A stretch of DNA of 64,000 bases from contig JBMZDR010000007.1 in assembly GCA_049614485.1 (NCBI GenBank), forward strand, positions 41,206-105,205. The letters are read 5' to 3'. Source of the DNA: GCA-2733415 sp049614485. Lineage in GTDB: Bacteria; Bacteroidota; Bacteroidia; Flavobacteriales; Flavobacteriaceae. This document shows, piece by piece, positions 36,955 through 45,764 of the stretch (position 1 is the stretch's first letter; each line of letters opens with the position of its first letter). The translations under genes and the position numbers were made by a program. Under the pieces are notes generated by a model, which had not been told where the DNA came from, searched no databases, and worked only from the letters and a program-made list of their open reading frames with translations.

Positions 36955-39255
36955 ATGAATATAAAAGTAATTATCACACTGCTATTTATTAACTCATTCG
37001 TCTTTGCTCAAGATTATTCTGGGCAATGGGAAGGGCATTTTTCATATTTAAGTATTTCAGGAATAGCAAGCAATAATGATTCTGTGTTTGCCTCTGCAGA
37101 AAACACAATATTTAAACATAATATTCAAACACAAGAAAACACCTCAACAACTACAATAAATGGCTTAACAGGTGAAAAAATATCATACTATTATTATAGT
37201 GACATTGAAGAAACTTCTGTAATTGGTTATGAAAATGGACTTGTAGAAATAGTAACCCCAAATGATGTATTAACTGTAGTAGACATCTTTAATAAACCAA
37301 CCATTGCTCCTAACCTTAAACGTATCAACCATATTTATGAACATGAAGGCGTTGTTTATCTTTCTTGCGACTTTGGAATTAGCACTTATAATTTAGAAAA
37401 TTTAGAATTTGATGACAGCTATTTTATAGGAAATAACGGTGAGCAAATTTCCGTAAGACAAACAACCGTTAAGGATGGTTATATTTACGCAGCAACTATA
37501 GAAGGTATCAAGAGAGCAGAATTAAATGATGCTAATATTATTGATTATTCCTTATGGCAAGTTTTACCTGCACCAACAAATGATTGGAAAAACATCGTCA
37601 CATTTAATAATACTATATACGCTATAAACTCAAGCAACACAATTTATGAATATGACGGGTCTGGTTTTAGCAATTTAGCAAATTATTCTGCGGTTTTAGA
37701 CCATAGAGTAAGTGACAATAAAATGATTATTACCACAGCAACCAATTGCTATATCTTTGAATCTGGGTTCACCAACACATTAACCATTCCATATCAAGCA
37801 GAATACGGATCATTTTTTACCGTTGCTACTATCACGAATGATCAGGTGTTTGTAGGAACGCAAAACAATGGAATTTACAGCTTCAACTTAACAGACGGCA
37901 CAAGCATTAATCAAATTAGACCAAACGGCTTATTAGAAAATAATGTATTCACTATTAACGCCAGCAACAACCAAGCATGGGCAGTATATGGAAATTATAG
38001 ATTGTACTTTAATCCATTTCCAGTAAAAAGTCAAGGCATTAGTCATTTAAACAATAATATTTGGAACAACACTCCTTTTAGTGATCTTTTAGGCGCTAGA
38101 AATATCGTAGATGTGGCCGTAAATCCTTTTGATAGCAACCAAATGTTTTTAAGTTCATTTTTTGACGGGTTATTAGAGTTAAATGATAATGTAGCGACTA
38201 CATTATACGGATTAAATAACATACCTCTTGACACATGGGGTCCATACACAACTACACCTACTTATTTACGTATTGGAAAATCTACCTTTGATAAAAATGG
38301 CAAATTATGGTTTACCAATGGAAAAGTATCAAGCCCATTAAAATCTTATGACCCACAAAACAACACCTGGGAGTCTTTCGATTTTTTAAGTGTTATTCCA
38401 AACTTTTCTGCGGAAAATGGATTTGAAGAAATAGTTATTGATCAAAACAATACCAAATGGGTGGGGTCTACAAAAAACGGGTTAATTGCCATGAGAGAAA
38501 ACCAAGGAGGAGGTGTGTCACTAAAAAAACTATCTATTGACAATGGAAATTTACCTAATAGAGAAATCCGAGGTTTAGCTATTGATCTTGATGATAATTT
38601 ATGGATTGGTACGCGGCTAGGCTTACGTGTTCTTTACAACACCTCTGGTATATTCTCATCTTCAACTCCTCAAGCTGAATCTGTAATAATTTTGGATGAT
38701 GGTATTCCAAAAGAATTAATGTTTGGGCAATTTATTACCGATATTGAGGTAGATGGTGCCAACAACAAATGGATTTCAACTTTTGACGCAGGTGTGTTTT
38801 ATCTTTCTGCAGATGGGCAGGAGACTATTTACCACTTTACAAAAGACAACTCTCCTTTACCTTCAAACGGTATAACAGATATGGCTATTGACCATAAAAG
38901 CGGGAAGGTCTATTTTGCTACAGAAAAAGGCATGGTCTCTTTCAACTCAAATGCAACTGAATCTGCTACAAATTTGGAAAATGTATACGCATACCCAAAC
39001 CCTGTTAGACCCCAACACATTAAAGACCCTAGTTTTAGGCTAAAAATAAGAGGTTTAGTTGATGGTTCTAATTTAAAAATAACTGATATCTCCGGGAACT
39101 TAGTTTATGAAACTACTGTTACAGGAGGAACAACATTTGACTGGGATATGACTGTTTTTGGAAAACATAAAGTCGCTTCTGGAGTATACATCATCATGGT
39201 GACTACGAAAGATAGTGAAGAAACTACAGTTGAAAAAATTATGGTAGTTAGATAA
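36955..39255 (+). CDS. porZ: Type IX secretion system protein PorZ-like (beta-propeller plus C-terminal domain)
   Basis: 766 aa. A signal peptide ends near FVFAQ (residue 19). The bulk is two seven-bladed beta-propellers of the two-component-regulator type, seen as repeats such as FDKNGKLWFTNG, IDQNNTKWVGSTKNGL, IDLDDNLWIGTRLGLRV and VDGANNKWISTFDAGV. The last 85 residues form a sorting-type domain (YAYPNPVRP, LKITDISGNLVYE, ASGVYIIMV). This architecture and its position just before recO match PorZ, which in Porphyromonas presents anionic LPS to the PorU sortase. Its stop overlaps the recO ATG by one base. Confidence 0.85.
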   Translation: MNIKVIITLLFINSFVFAQDYSGQWEGHFSYLSISGIASNNDSVFASAENTIFKHNIQTQENTSTTTINGLTGEKISYYYYSDIEETSVIGYENGLVEIVTPNDVLTVVDIFNKPTIAPNLKRINHIYEHEGVVYLSCDFGISTYNLENLEFDDSYFIGNNGEQISVRQTTVKDGYIYAATIEGIKRAELNDANIIDYSLWQVLPAPTNDWKNIVTFNNTIYAINSSNTIYEYDGSGFSNLANYSAVLDHRVSDNKMIITTATNCYIFESGFTNTLTIPYQAEYGSFFTVATITNDQVFVGTQNNGIYSFNLTDGTSINQIRPNGLLENNVFTINASNNQAWAVYGNYRLYFNPFPVKSQGISHLNNNIWNNTPFSDLLGARNIVDVAVNPFDSNQMFLSSFFDGLLELNDNVATTLYGLNNIPLDTWGPYTTTPTYLRIGKSTFDKNGKLWFTNGKVSSPLKSYDPQNNTWESFDFLSVIPNFSAENGFEEIVIDQNNTKWVGSTKNGLIAMRENQGGGVSLKKLSIDNGNLPNREIRGLAIDLDDNLWIGTRLGLRVLYNTSGIFSSSTPQAESVIILDDGIPKELMFGQFITDIEVDGANNKWISTFDAGVFYLSADGQETIYHFTKDNSPLPSNGITDMAIDHKSGKVYFATEKGMVSFNSNATESATNLENVYAYPNPVRPQHIKDPSFRLKIRGLVDGSNLKITDISGNLVYETTVTGGTTFDWDMTVFGKHKVASGVYIIMVTTKDSEETTVEKIMVVR

Positions 39256-39935
39256 TGATTTCTACTACAAAAGCAATAGTTCTTTCTGTTATAAAGTATA
39301 AAGACAACTCATTAATTGTTACATGTTATACTCTAGACTTTGGCATACAATCTTATATATTGCACCATGTATTAAAATCTAAAAAAGGAAAATTAAATCC
39401 TGCTTATTTTCAGGTATTGTCACAATTAGAAATACAGGTTAATAACAAACAAAACCAATCGTTACAGAAAATCTCTGAAGTAAAACTAAAACACACCTAC
39501 ACCTCTTTACAGACAAACATATACAAAGGTACAGTTGCGTTATTTCTTTCAGAAATATTGCAAAATTGCCTTAAAGAAGAAGAGCAAAATATAGAGCTGT
39601 ACAATTACCTCGAAGCCGCTTTACTTTGGTATGACATTCATGAGTTTAATGCAAACTTTCATTTGTTGTTTTTATTAAAATTATCACAACATCTCGGCAT
39701 ATATCCTGATATTACAAACCTTAATCAGAACTTCTTTCGCTACGAAAAAAATTCTACAAAAATAGACCAATTAAGAACTCTATTTGGCGTAAATTTTGAT
39801 GAGTTACATTTAATAAAATATAGTGCTCAAACACGACAAGATATACTCAATGAAATTTTAAAGTATTTTAATGTCCATTTGGGCGTTTTTAAAAAACCAA
39901 AATCATTAAAAATACTACATGAAGTCTTTAATTAA
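39255..39935 (+). CDS. recO: DNA repair protein RecO
   Basis: 226 aa. It loads RecA onto SSB-coated single-stranded DNA with RecR. The N-terminal OB fold (about 1-80) starts MISTTKAIVLSVIKYKDNSLIVTCYT and includes GIQSYILHHVLKSKKGKLNPAYFQ. A helical domain follows. The zinc-finger Cys set of many RecO proteins is not seen, as is common in Bacteroidota. Coupled by TAATG overlap to porZ and by a 17-bp overlap to the TonB receptor gene. Confidence 0.92.
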   Translation: MISTTKAIVLSVIKYKDNSLIVTCYTLDFGIQSYILHHVLKSKKGKLNPAYFQVLSQLEIQVNNKQNQSLQKISEVKLKHTYTSLQTNIYKGTVALFLSEILQNCLKEEEQNIELYNYLEAALLWYDIHEFNANFHLLFLLKLSQHLGIYPDITNLNQNFFRYEKNSTKIDQLRTLFGVNFDELHLIKYSAQTRQDILNEILKYFNVHLGVFKKPKSLKILHEVFN

Positions 39936-42411
39936 AATATTACATTTAGGCTTAACCATACTACTTTTATGCTGTTTTAATTATAATTATGCACAAGAAA
40001 TTATAATTAAAGACCGTAACACAAATGACGTTATTGTCAATGTAGCTATTTTCAACAAAGATCATTCTATAAGCACGGTATCAGACATTAATGGCAAAGC
40101 TCAAATTTCTGATTTTAGTTCTAGTGAAGTTATCTATTTTTCACACATCAGTTATAAAGATTTTTCTATTCAAAAAAATAACATAAAAACGGTAGTTTTT
40201 TTAGAAAACGATTCAGATGAATTGTCAGAAATAACACTATCAGTTTCAAAATCAAAAGTTAAAAAATCAAGAGTAGCTGAAAAAATAGAAATATTAACTC
40301 GAAAAAATATTCAACAACTAGAGCCTCAAACCTCAGCAGATATTTTAGCCGCTACACCAGGTGTAAGGGTTCAAAAATCACAAGGTGGTGGCGGTAGCCC
40401 TGTAATAAGAGGCTTTGAAGCAAATAGAGTTTTATTGGTCATGGATAACGTTCGATTAAACAATGCTATATACAGGTCTGGTCACTTACAAAATGCTATA
40501 ACAATTAGTCCATATTCACTTGAAAGAACCGAAGTAATTTTTGGGCCATCATCAGTAATTTATGGGAGTGATGCTTTAGGAGGTGTGGTTCATTTTTACA
40601 CCCGTACCCCTAAAATTAATAATACAAAAACACTTTCAGGAAATACTAGCAGCCGATTTTCTTCAGCTAATAATGAATTTACCCAAAGTTTTGGTGCAGA
40701 GTTAAGCTTTAAAAAATGGGCCTCATATACCTCATTTTCAACTTCTAATTTTGGTGATTTAAGAATGGGAAAAAACAGAACTCATGGTTATGATAATTGG
40801 GGGTTAGTACCATATTATTCTGATAATGATGCTAATATTTTTAATAACACTCCTGTTGTTAATAAGAAGCCTTACCTTCAAAAAAACACAGGGTATAATC
40901 AGTTTGACATTCTTCAAAAGATTAATCTTAAAACTTCTAAAAGCAGCAATTTAGTCTTTAACTTCCAACTTTCTGAATCAACCAATATTCCTCGTTTTGA
41001 CAAATTAACCGAATTAAAAAATGGATCTTTAAAATTTGCAGAATGGTATTATGGCCCTCAGAAAAGAATCTTCTTATCACCACAATATCAAATAAACCCT
41101 AATTACAAATGGTTGAAATCTGGAACTATAACAGCAGCATATCAAAATGTAAAAGAGTCTCGTGTTAAAAGAAAATATAATAGTTTAGAACGCGATCATC
41201 AAGAAGAAAACGTAGCCATTTATAGTCTTAATACAGACTTTAAAGTCTCTCTTTCTAACAACAGAGATTTATCTTATGGGTTAGAATTCACACACAATGA
41301 TGTAAAGTCTAATGCCTATGGAGAAGCGTTAATTGTAAATACTAATAATATTGTTGGTGTTTCTAACTACACAGTTGTTCAATCTAGATATCCAGATGGC
41401 GGTGCAAAATACACAACTGCTGCCCTATATTTAAATTACAGGCAGGATATAAATCGGCAAATGACCTTAAATACCGGAGGGCGTTTTACATACACAAAAC
41501 TAAGTGCTAACTTTATTGACCAAACCTACATCACCTTACCAGAAAAGACCATAGAACTACACAATTCATCTTTTACTGCTAATTTTGGCCTAACATACAG
41601 ACCTTCTGATTTAACACGATTTAACGCTGTAATCTCTTCAGGGTTTAGGTCACCTAATATAGATGATATTGGTAAAATTCGTGAGAAAGGCGGGCTACTC
41701 ACAGTGCCTAATGTTACTTTAAAACCTGAATACGCTTATAATGGTGAGTTAGGAATTACTACTTTTTTGAAAAATAAACACCACCACATTTCAATAAATG
41801 GCTATTACACCTTACTAAATAATTACATCTACAGAACCCGTTTCACTGTAGATAACGACACCTCTACAGAAAACCAGGATACCGTAATTTATGATGATGA
41901 TGAGGTAACAACTATTGCCAATGTAAACGGAAAAACAGCTTACATATATGGTGGTACTATTGATATAAGCACCACCCCAATTACCAACTTTACATTTAAA
42001 GGAAACCTTACTTACACAAAAGGAAAAGCAAATGACACTGGTGGTTATTTACCATCTATAGCCCCTTTATTTAGCAGTGCAAGTATTATTTACAATAAAA
42101 ATAAAATTGATAGCGGCCTACACTGGAAGTACGCTGCTAAGAAAAATGCAGACGAATACAGTGCCGGAGGTGAAGACAACCTTAATCAAAGTCCGTTAAT
42201 TGACCCTAACACCACTATTGATGGTGATGAGTACTACGCAGGTACTCCTTCATGGAATATTTTAAACACTCATTTAGGTTATCAAGTTACAGATGCTATG
42301 AAACTGCAGTTAGGTTTAGATAACATTTTTGATATTCATTATAAAGAATTTGCATCAGGAATTAGTGCTCCTGGAAGAAACTTTAAAGCGAGTATGCATT
42401 TAAACTTCTAA
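39919..42411 (+). CDS. TonB-dependent outer membrane receptor
   Basis: 830 aa. A signal peptide (about 1-25, ending NYAQ) is followed by a CarboxypepD_reg-like domain (about 26-95), a plug domain (about 115-230; DILAATPGVRVQKS, VIRGFEANRVLLVMDNVR, RTEVIFGPSSVIYGSDALGG) and a 22-stranded barrel ending in ASMHLNF with terminal Phe. The plug resembles hemoglobin/heme-type receptors (AIYRSGHLQN), and FRSPN replaces the FRAP box. Ligand not certain; iron or heme is a guess. It overlaps recO by 17 bp, without a separate promoter in view. Confidence 0.9.
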   Translation: MKSLIKILHLGLTILLLCCFNYNYAQEIIIKDRNTNDVIVNVAIFNKDHSISTVSDINGKAQISDFSSSEVIYFSHISYKDFSIQKNNIKTVVFLENDSDELSEITLSVSKSKVKKSRVAEKIEILTRKNIQQLEPQTSADILAATPGVRVQKSQGGGGSPVIRGFEANRVLLVMDNVRLNNAIYRSGHLQNAITISPYSLERTEVIFGPSSVIYGSDALGGVVHFYTRTPKINNTKTLSGNTSSRFSSANNEFTQSFGAELSFKKWASYTSFSTSNFGDLRMGKNRTHGYDNWGLVPYYSDNDANIFNNTPVVNKKPYLQKNTGYNQFDILQKINLKTSKSSNLVFNFQLSESTNIPRFDKLTELKNGSLKFAEWYYGPQKRIFLSPQYQINPNYKWLKSGTITAAYQNVKESRVKRKYNSLERDHQEENVAIYSLNTDFKVSLSNNRDLSYGLEFTHNDVKSNAYGEALIVNTNNIVGVSNYTVVQSRYPDGGAKYTTAALYLNYRQDINRQMTLNTGGRFTYTKLSANFIDQTYITLPEKTIELHNSSFTANFGLTYRPSDLTRFNAVISSGFRSPNIDDIGKIREKGGLLTVPNVTLKPEYAYNGELGITTFLKNKHHHISINGYYTLLNNYIYRTRFTVDNDTSTENQDTVIYDDDEVTTIANVNGKTAYIYGGTIDISTTPITNFTFKGNLTYTKGKANDTGGYLPSIAPLFSSASIIYNKNKIDSGLHWKYAAKKNADEYSAGGEDNLNQSPLIDPNTTIDGDEYYAGTPSWNILNTHLGYQVTDAMKLQLGLDNIFDIHYKEFASGISAPGRNFKASMHLNF

Positions 42412-42443
42412 TAACTTCAACAATATAATTGTACCTTTAACAC

Positions 42444-43697
42444 ATGTTTGCACTAGTAGATTGTAATAATTTTTACGCGTCCTGTGAACGTGTTTTTCAA
42501 CCACAATACAGGAAATCCCCCATTGCTATTTTATCAAATAATGATGGCTGCGTTATTTCGCGTAGTGACGAAGCTAAAGACTTAGGACTTCCTATGGGAG
42601 CCCCTGCATTTAAATACAGCTCGTTTTTTAAAAACCATCACGTTAAAGTATTCTCTTCTAATTATCCGTTATATGGTGATATGAGTAGTAGAGTAATGAG
42701 TATTTTAAAACAGTTTTCTCCAAATATAGAAATCTATAGTATTGATGAAGCATTTATGTTACTCAACTCAAAAGATGATGTCAACACACTTGGGCATAAC
42801 ATTCGAAATCGGGTGCTACAATGGACCGGGCTACCTACATGTGTTGGTATTGCTCCTACAAAAGCATTATCAAAAGTTGCCAATAAAATTGCACGTAAAT
42901 TCCCTCAAGAAACTGGAGGTGTTTTTGTTATTGATTCTGACATTAAACGCATTAAAGCTCTAAAGTGGACTAAAATAAAAGACGTTTGGGGTATTGGCAG
43001 ACAGCTTGAAAAACGACTCGCTCAACAAAACATTTTAACGGCCTATGATTTTACACAACTTTCAGATAACTGGGTAAAAACACAATTTTCTATTACTGAG
43101 TTAAACTTAAAAAAAGATTTAGAAGGTATAATAACATTAGGATTAGAGGATGACCATCCTGTAAAAAAATCTATTGCAACAACACGTAGTTTTGAAGGCA
43201 CATATACAGACGTTAAAGACATTAAAGAGCGTGTAGCTACCTTTGCAAATAGTTGTGCTGAAAAATTACGTGCACAAAACTCAAACTGTAATATACTCAT
43301 CATTTTATTACAAGGCAATCGATTTGAAAAAGACTCTAAAACTTATAAAAACAGCATTACAGTTGTTTTACCTCACACCACAAACTCTTCTTTAACTATA
43401 GTTAAAAACGCCATCAAAGCTATTGATACATTATATAAAAAAGGGGTGAAATACAAACGTGCTGGTGTAATTGTTACAGGCCTTGTGCCAACTAACAACC
43501 ATCAGTTAGATATGTTTTCTAGTGAAAATCCAAAACATCAACCACTAATGAAAGTTATGGACAAACTCAATAAAAAATACGGTGATGATAAATTAAAAAT
43601 AGCCAATCAAGACTTACAGAAAACCTGGAAAATGAAACAAGATCATTTATCTTATCAATATACCACTAAATTTAACGACATTCTTATTATAAAATAA
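42444..43697 (+). CDS. umuC: DNA polymerase V catalytic subunit UmuC
   Basis: 417 aa. Y-family translesion polymerase, active with processed UmuD'. The first catalytic motif is VDCNNFYASCERVFQP, the second YSIDEAFMLL, and GIAPTKALSKVANK is the thumb/palm junction. The little-finger domain (about 235-350) and a C-terminal UmuC-specific extension (QLDMFSSENPKHQPLM, then KMKQDHLSYQYTT) are present, which separates it from DinB. It precedes umuD by 13 bp, the reverse of the usual umuDC order. TACCTTTA at 42432-42439 is a weak -7 candidate 4 bases from the ATG. Confidence 0.95.
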   Translation: MFALVDCNNFYASCERVFQPQYRKSPIAILSNNDGCVISRSDEAKDLGLPMGAPAFKYSSFFKNHHVKVFSSNYPLYGDMSSRVMSILKQFSPNIEIYSIDEAFMLLNSKDDVNTLGHNIRNRVLQWTGLPTCVGIAPTKALSKVANKIARKFPQETGGVFVIDSDIKRIKALKWTKIKDVWGIGRQLEKRLAQQNILTAYDFTQLSDNWVKTQFSITELNLKKDLEGIITLGLEDDHPVKKSIATTRSFEGTYTDVKDIKERVATFANSCAEKLRAQNSNCNILIILLQGNRFEKDSKTYKNSITVVLPHTTNSSLTIVKNAIKAIDTLYKKGVKYKRAGVIVTGLVPTNNHQLDMFSSENPKHQPLMKVMDKLNKKYGDDKLKIANQDLQKTWKMKQDHLSYQYTTKFNDILIIK

Positions 43698-43710
43698 GTA
43701 TCTTTAGCCT

Positions 43711-44145
43711 ATGACAACTCAAGCTCTTACATTTTTTACCCCGGACACTCAAGAGAGTGAAGGTGCAGTTTTTTTTGACACAGGAATTTCATGTGGATTC
43801 CCATCGCCTGCTGAAGATTTTAAACAAGATCGTATTTCATTAGATAAGGAATTAATTAAAAATAAAGAGGCCACTTTTTTTGCACGTGTTAGCGGACAAT
43901 CAATGATTGGCGCAGGATTAGATGATAATGACTTGTTAGTTATTGATAGAAGTATAGCTCCTACACACAATAAAATTGCAGTTTGCTTTTTAGATGGTGA
44001 GTTTACCGTAAAACGGCTACGAGTGGAAAATGATGGTGTATGGCTACAACCTGAAAATCCAGATTACCAACCCATTCAAGTAACTTCAGAAAACAATTTT
44101 GTTATCTGGGGAATTGTTACCAATGTTGTTAAAAAACTCATCTAA
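43711..44145 (+). CDS. umuD: UmuD translesion protein (S24 self-cleaving protease)
   Basis: 144 aa. The self-cleavage site is the Cys28-Gly29 bond in SCGFPSPAEDF, as in E. coli. The catalytic dyad is S64 (VSGQSMIGAG) and K101 (GEFTVKRL). RecA-stimulated cleavage would give UmuD', partner of UmuC. It has no DNA-binding domain, so is not a repressor. It follows umuC by 13 bp and its stop codon lies two bases from the CYTH gene end. Confidence 0.94.
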   Translation: MTTQALTFFTPDTQESEGAVFFDTGISCGFPSPAEDFKQDRISLDKELIKNKEATFFARVSGQSMIGAGLDDNDLLVIDRSIAPTHNKIAVCFLDGEFTVKRLRVENDGVWLQPENPDYQPIQVTSENNFVIWGIVTNVVKKLI

Positions 44146-44147
44146 GG

Positions 44148-44618
44148 TTACCACTCACAAAAAGGCTTTAAACTCAATTGTGAGTTGTAATACATAACCT
44201 CTCCTGTAACCTCTTTCCCTAACCAAACTGGTTTTTCAAAGACTTCGTTTTCTGAGTTTAGTTCAATTTCTGCGACAATAAGCCCATCATTATCTTCAAA
44301 AAACTCATCAACTTCATAAATATGTTTTCCACAACTTACTTCGTAACGAATTTTATCAATCACGCCTTTCTTACAAATTTTCAATAATGCATTAGCATCT
44401 TCTAGGCTCAATTCTTTTTCCCATTCAAAACGAGAAGTTCCAGATTTGTTAGATTTTCCTTTTATGGTTAAAACACCCTGTTCTCCTTTAACACGCACTC
44501 TAACTGTACGTTCAGGATCTGTACTTAAAAAACCTTGTGTAATACGTGTGTATTTATAAGCTTCCTTTTTAAACGCATCAGAAACCACTAAAAATTTACG
44601 TTCTATTTCTATCATCAT
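44148..44618 (-). CDS. CYTH domain protein (triphosphate tunnel metalloenzyme)
   Basis: 156 aa. The N-terminal IEIERKFLV gives the ExExK motif, followed by RVRVKGEQGVLTIKGK (two-strand basic pair), FEWEKEL and YEVDEFF, which line the triphosphate tunnel with acidic and basic residues. Family members hydrolyse inorganic triphosphate or thiamine triphosphate; adenylate cyclase activity is rare. The start is the first of two ATGs (44618, 44615). Divergent from dinB with only 24 bp between starts, convergent with umuD. Confidence 0.9.
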   Translation of the reverse strand: MMIEIERKFLVVSDAFKKEAYKYTRITQGFLSTDPERTVRVRVKGEQGVLTIKGKSNKSGTSRFEWEKELSLEDANALLKICKKGVIDKIRYEVSCGKHIYEVDEFFEDNDGLIVAEIELNSENEVFEKPVWLGKEVTGEVMYYNSQLSLKPFCEW

Positions 44619-44622
44619 AATT

Positions 44623-44651
44623 CAAAGATATAGTATTTTTGAATGACTCAA
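44623..44651 (-). promoter_or_regulatory. CYTH gene promoter (TTG, 18-bp spacer, TATCTTTG) overlapping the dinB start
   Basis: On the minus strand TTG (44651-44649), an 18-bp spacer and TATCTTTG (44630-44623). The -7 box ends 4 bases before the CYTH ATG, so the transcript would start at or near the ATG (leaderless). The -33 element lies inside the first three codons of dinB. Confidence 0.6.
44634..44641 (+). promoter_or_regulatory. -7 element of dinB
   Basis: TATTTTTG ends one base before the first dinB ATG (44643). If used, transcription would begin at about 44647, inside the open frame, favouring the next in-frame ATG at 44661. No TTG at the -33 position. Confidence 0.42.
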
Positions 44652-45764
44652 CTTAACCAAATGTCATTCAATTTCCCTCTTAGAAAAATTATTCATGTTG
44701 ATATGGATGCATTTTATGCGTCTGTAGAACAAATGGATAATCCTGAGTTAAAAGGGAAGCCATTAGCGGTAGGAGGTGGTGGCAAACGCGGGGTTGTAAG
44801 TGCCGCTAGTTATGAGGCTCGAGTTTTTGGAGTACGAAGTGCTATTAGCGGGACTTTAGCTCGAAAACGCTGCCCTGACCTTATTTTTGTAAAGCCACGA
44901 TTTGATCGGTATAAAGAAATTTCTAAAAAAATTCGTAATATTTTTTATGATTACACTGATCTTGTAGAACCATTATCTTTAGACGAAGCCTATTTAGATG
45001 TTACTGAAAACAAGAAGGGATTCACAAGCGCTTCTTTACTTGCTGAAGAAATTAGAGAACGTATTTTTAACGAAATTGGCCTAACAGCTTCTGCAGGAAT
45101 TTCTATTAACAAATTTATTGCTAAAGTAGCTAGTGATTACAATAAGCCAAATGGTCAAAAAACAGTAAACCCTGAAGATGTTCCTGAGTTTTTGGAAGCA
45201 TTGGATATTAAGAAATTTTATGGTGTAGGTAAAGTTACAGCTGAGAAAATGTATCAATTAGGCATTTATGAAGGACGTGATTTGAAACAAAAAAGTGAAG
45301 CGTACCTAGCCACTCATTTTGGCAAATCTGGCGCCTATTATTACAACGTTGTACGAGGTGTACATTTAAGCGAAGTAAAGCCAAATAGAATCCAAAAATC
45401 GGTTGCTGCAGAGCGTACTTTTTTTGACAATATTACCTCAGAGATTTTCATGCTTGAAAAGCTAGAACACATTGCTGAAGAACTGGAAAAGCGTTTAAAA
45501 AAAACTAACGTCTCTGGAAAAACAATAACTTTAAAAATAAAATACAGCGATTTTACGCAACAAACACGAAGCAGAACAATTCAATATTTTATTTCGGATA
45601 AGCATTTAATTTTAGAAACTGCTAAAGAATTATTATTTCAAGAGAAGCCTAAAAACTCTGTTCGTCTACTAGGTATTTCTCTTGGCAATCTTAATAACAC
45701 TACTAAACCAGAAGGTAAAAACACTCAAAAGAGCGTCTCTGTACAGCTGAAGTTTAACTTTTAA
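44643..45764 (+). CDS. dinB: DNA polymerase IV
   Basis: 373 aa from the first ATG; 367 if translation starts at 44661 (MSFNFPLRKIIHVDMDAF). Y-family translesion polymerase, with IHVDMDAFYASVEQ as the first catalytic motif, SLDEAYLDVT as the second, and GISINKFIAKVASDYNKP in the palm. A helix-hairpin-helix follows (KFYGVGKVTAEKM), then the little finger. The C-terminal QLKFNF is a likely beta-clamp binding motif. The tail overlaps the convergent sulfurtransferase gene by 4 bp. Start uncertain because of the promoter position. Confidence 0.95.
   Translation: MTQLNQMSFNFPLRKIIHVDMDAFYASVEQMDNPELKGKPLAVGGGGKRGVVSAASYEARVFGVRSAISGTLARKRCPDLIFVKPRFDRYKEISKKIRNIFYDYTDLVEPLSLDEAYLDVTENKKGFTSASLLAEEIRERIFNEIGLTASAGISINKFIAKVASDYNKPNGQKTVNPEDVPEFLEALDIKKFYGVGKVTAEKMYQLGIYEGRDLKQKSEAYLATHFGKSGAYYYNVVRGVHLSEVKPNRIQKSVAAERTFFDNITSEIFMLEKLEHIAEELEKRLKKTNVSGKTITLKIKYSDFTQQTRSRTIQYFISDKHLILETAKELLFQEKPKNSVRLLGISLGNLNNTTKPEGKNTQKSVSVQLKFNF

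Noticed and set aside
42444..44145. Mobile element origin for umuC-umuD
   Set aside because: No integrase, att-like repeats or composition shift around the pair; it is flanked by core genes.
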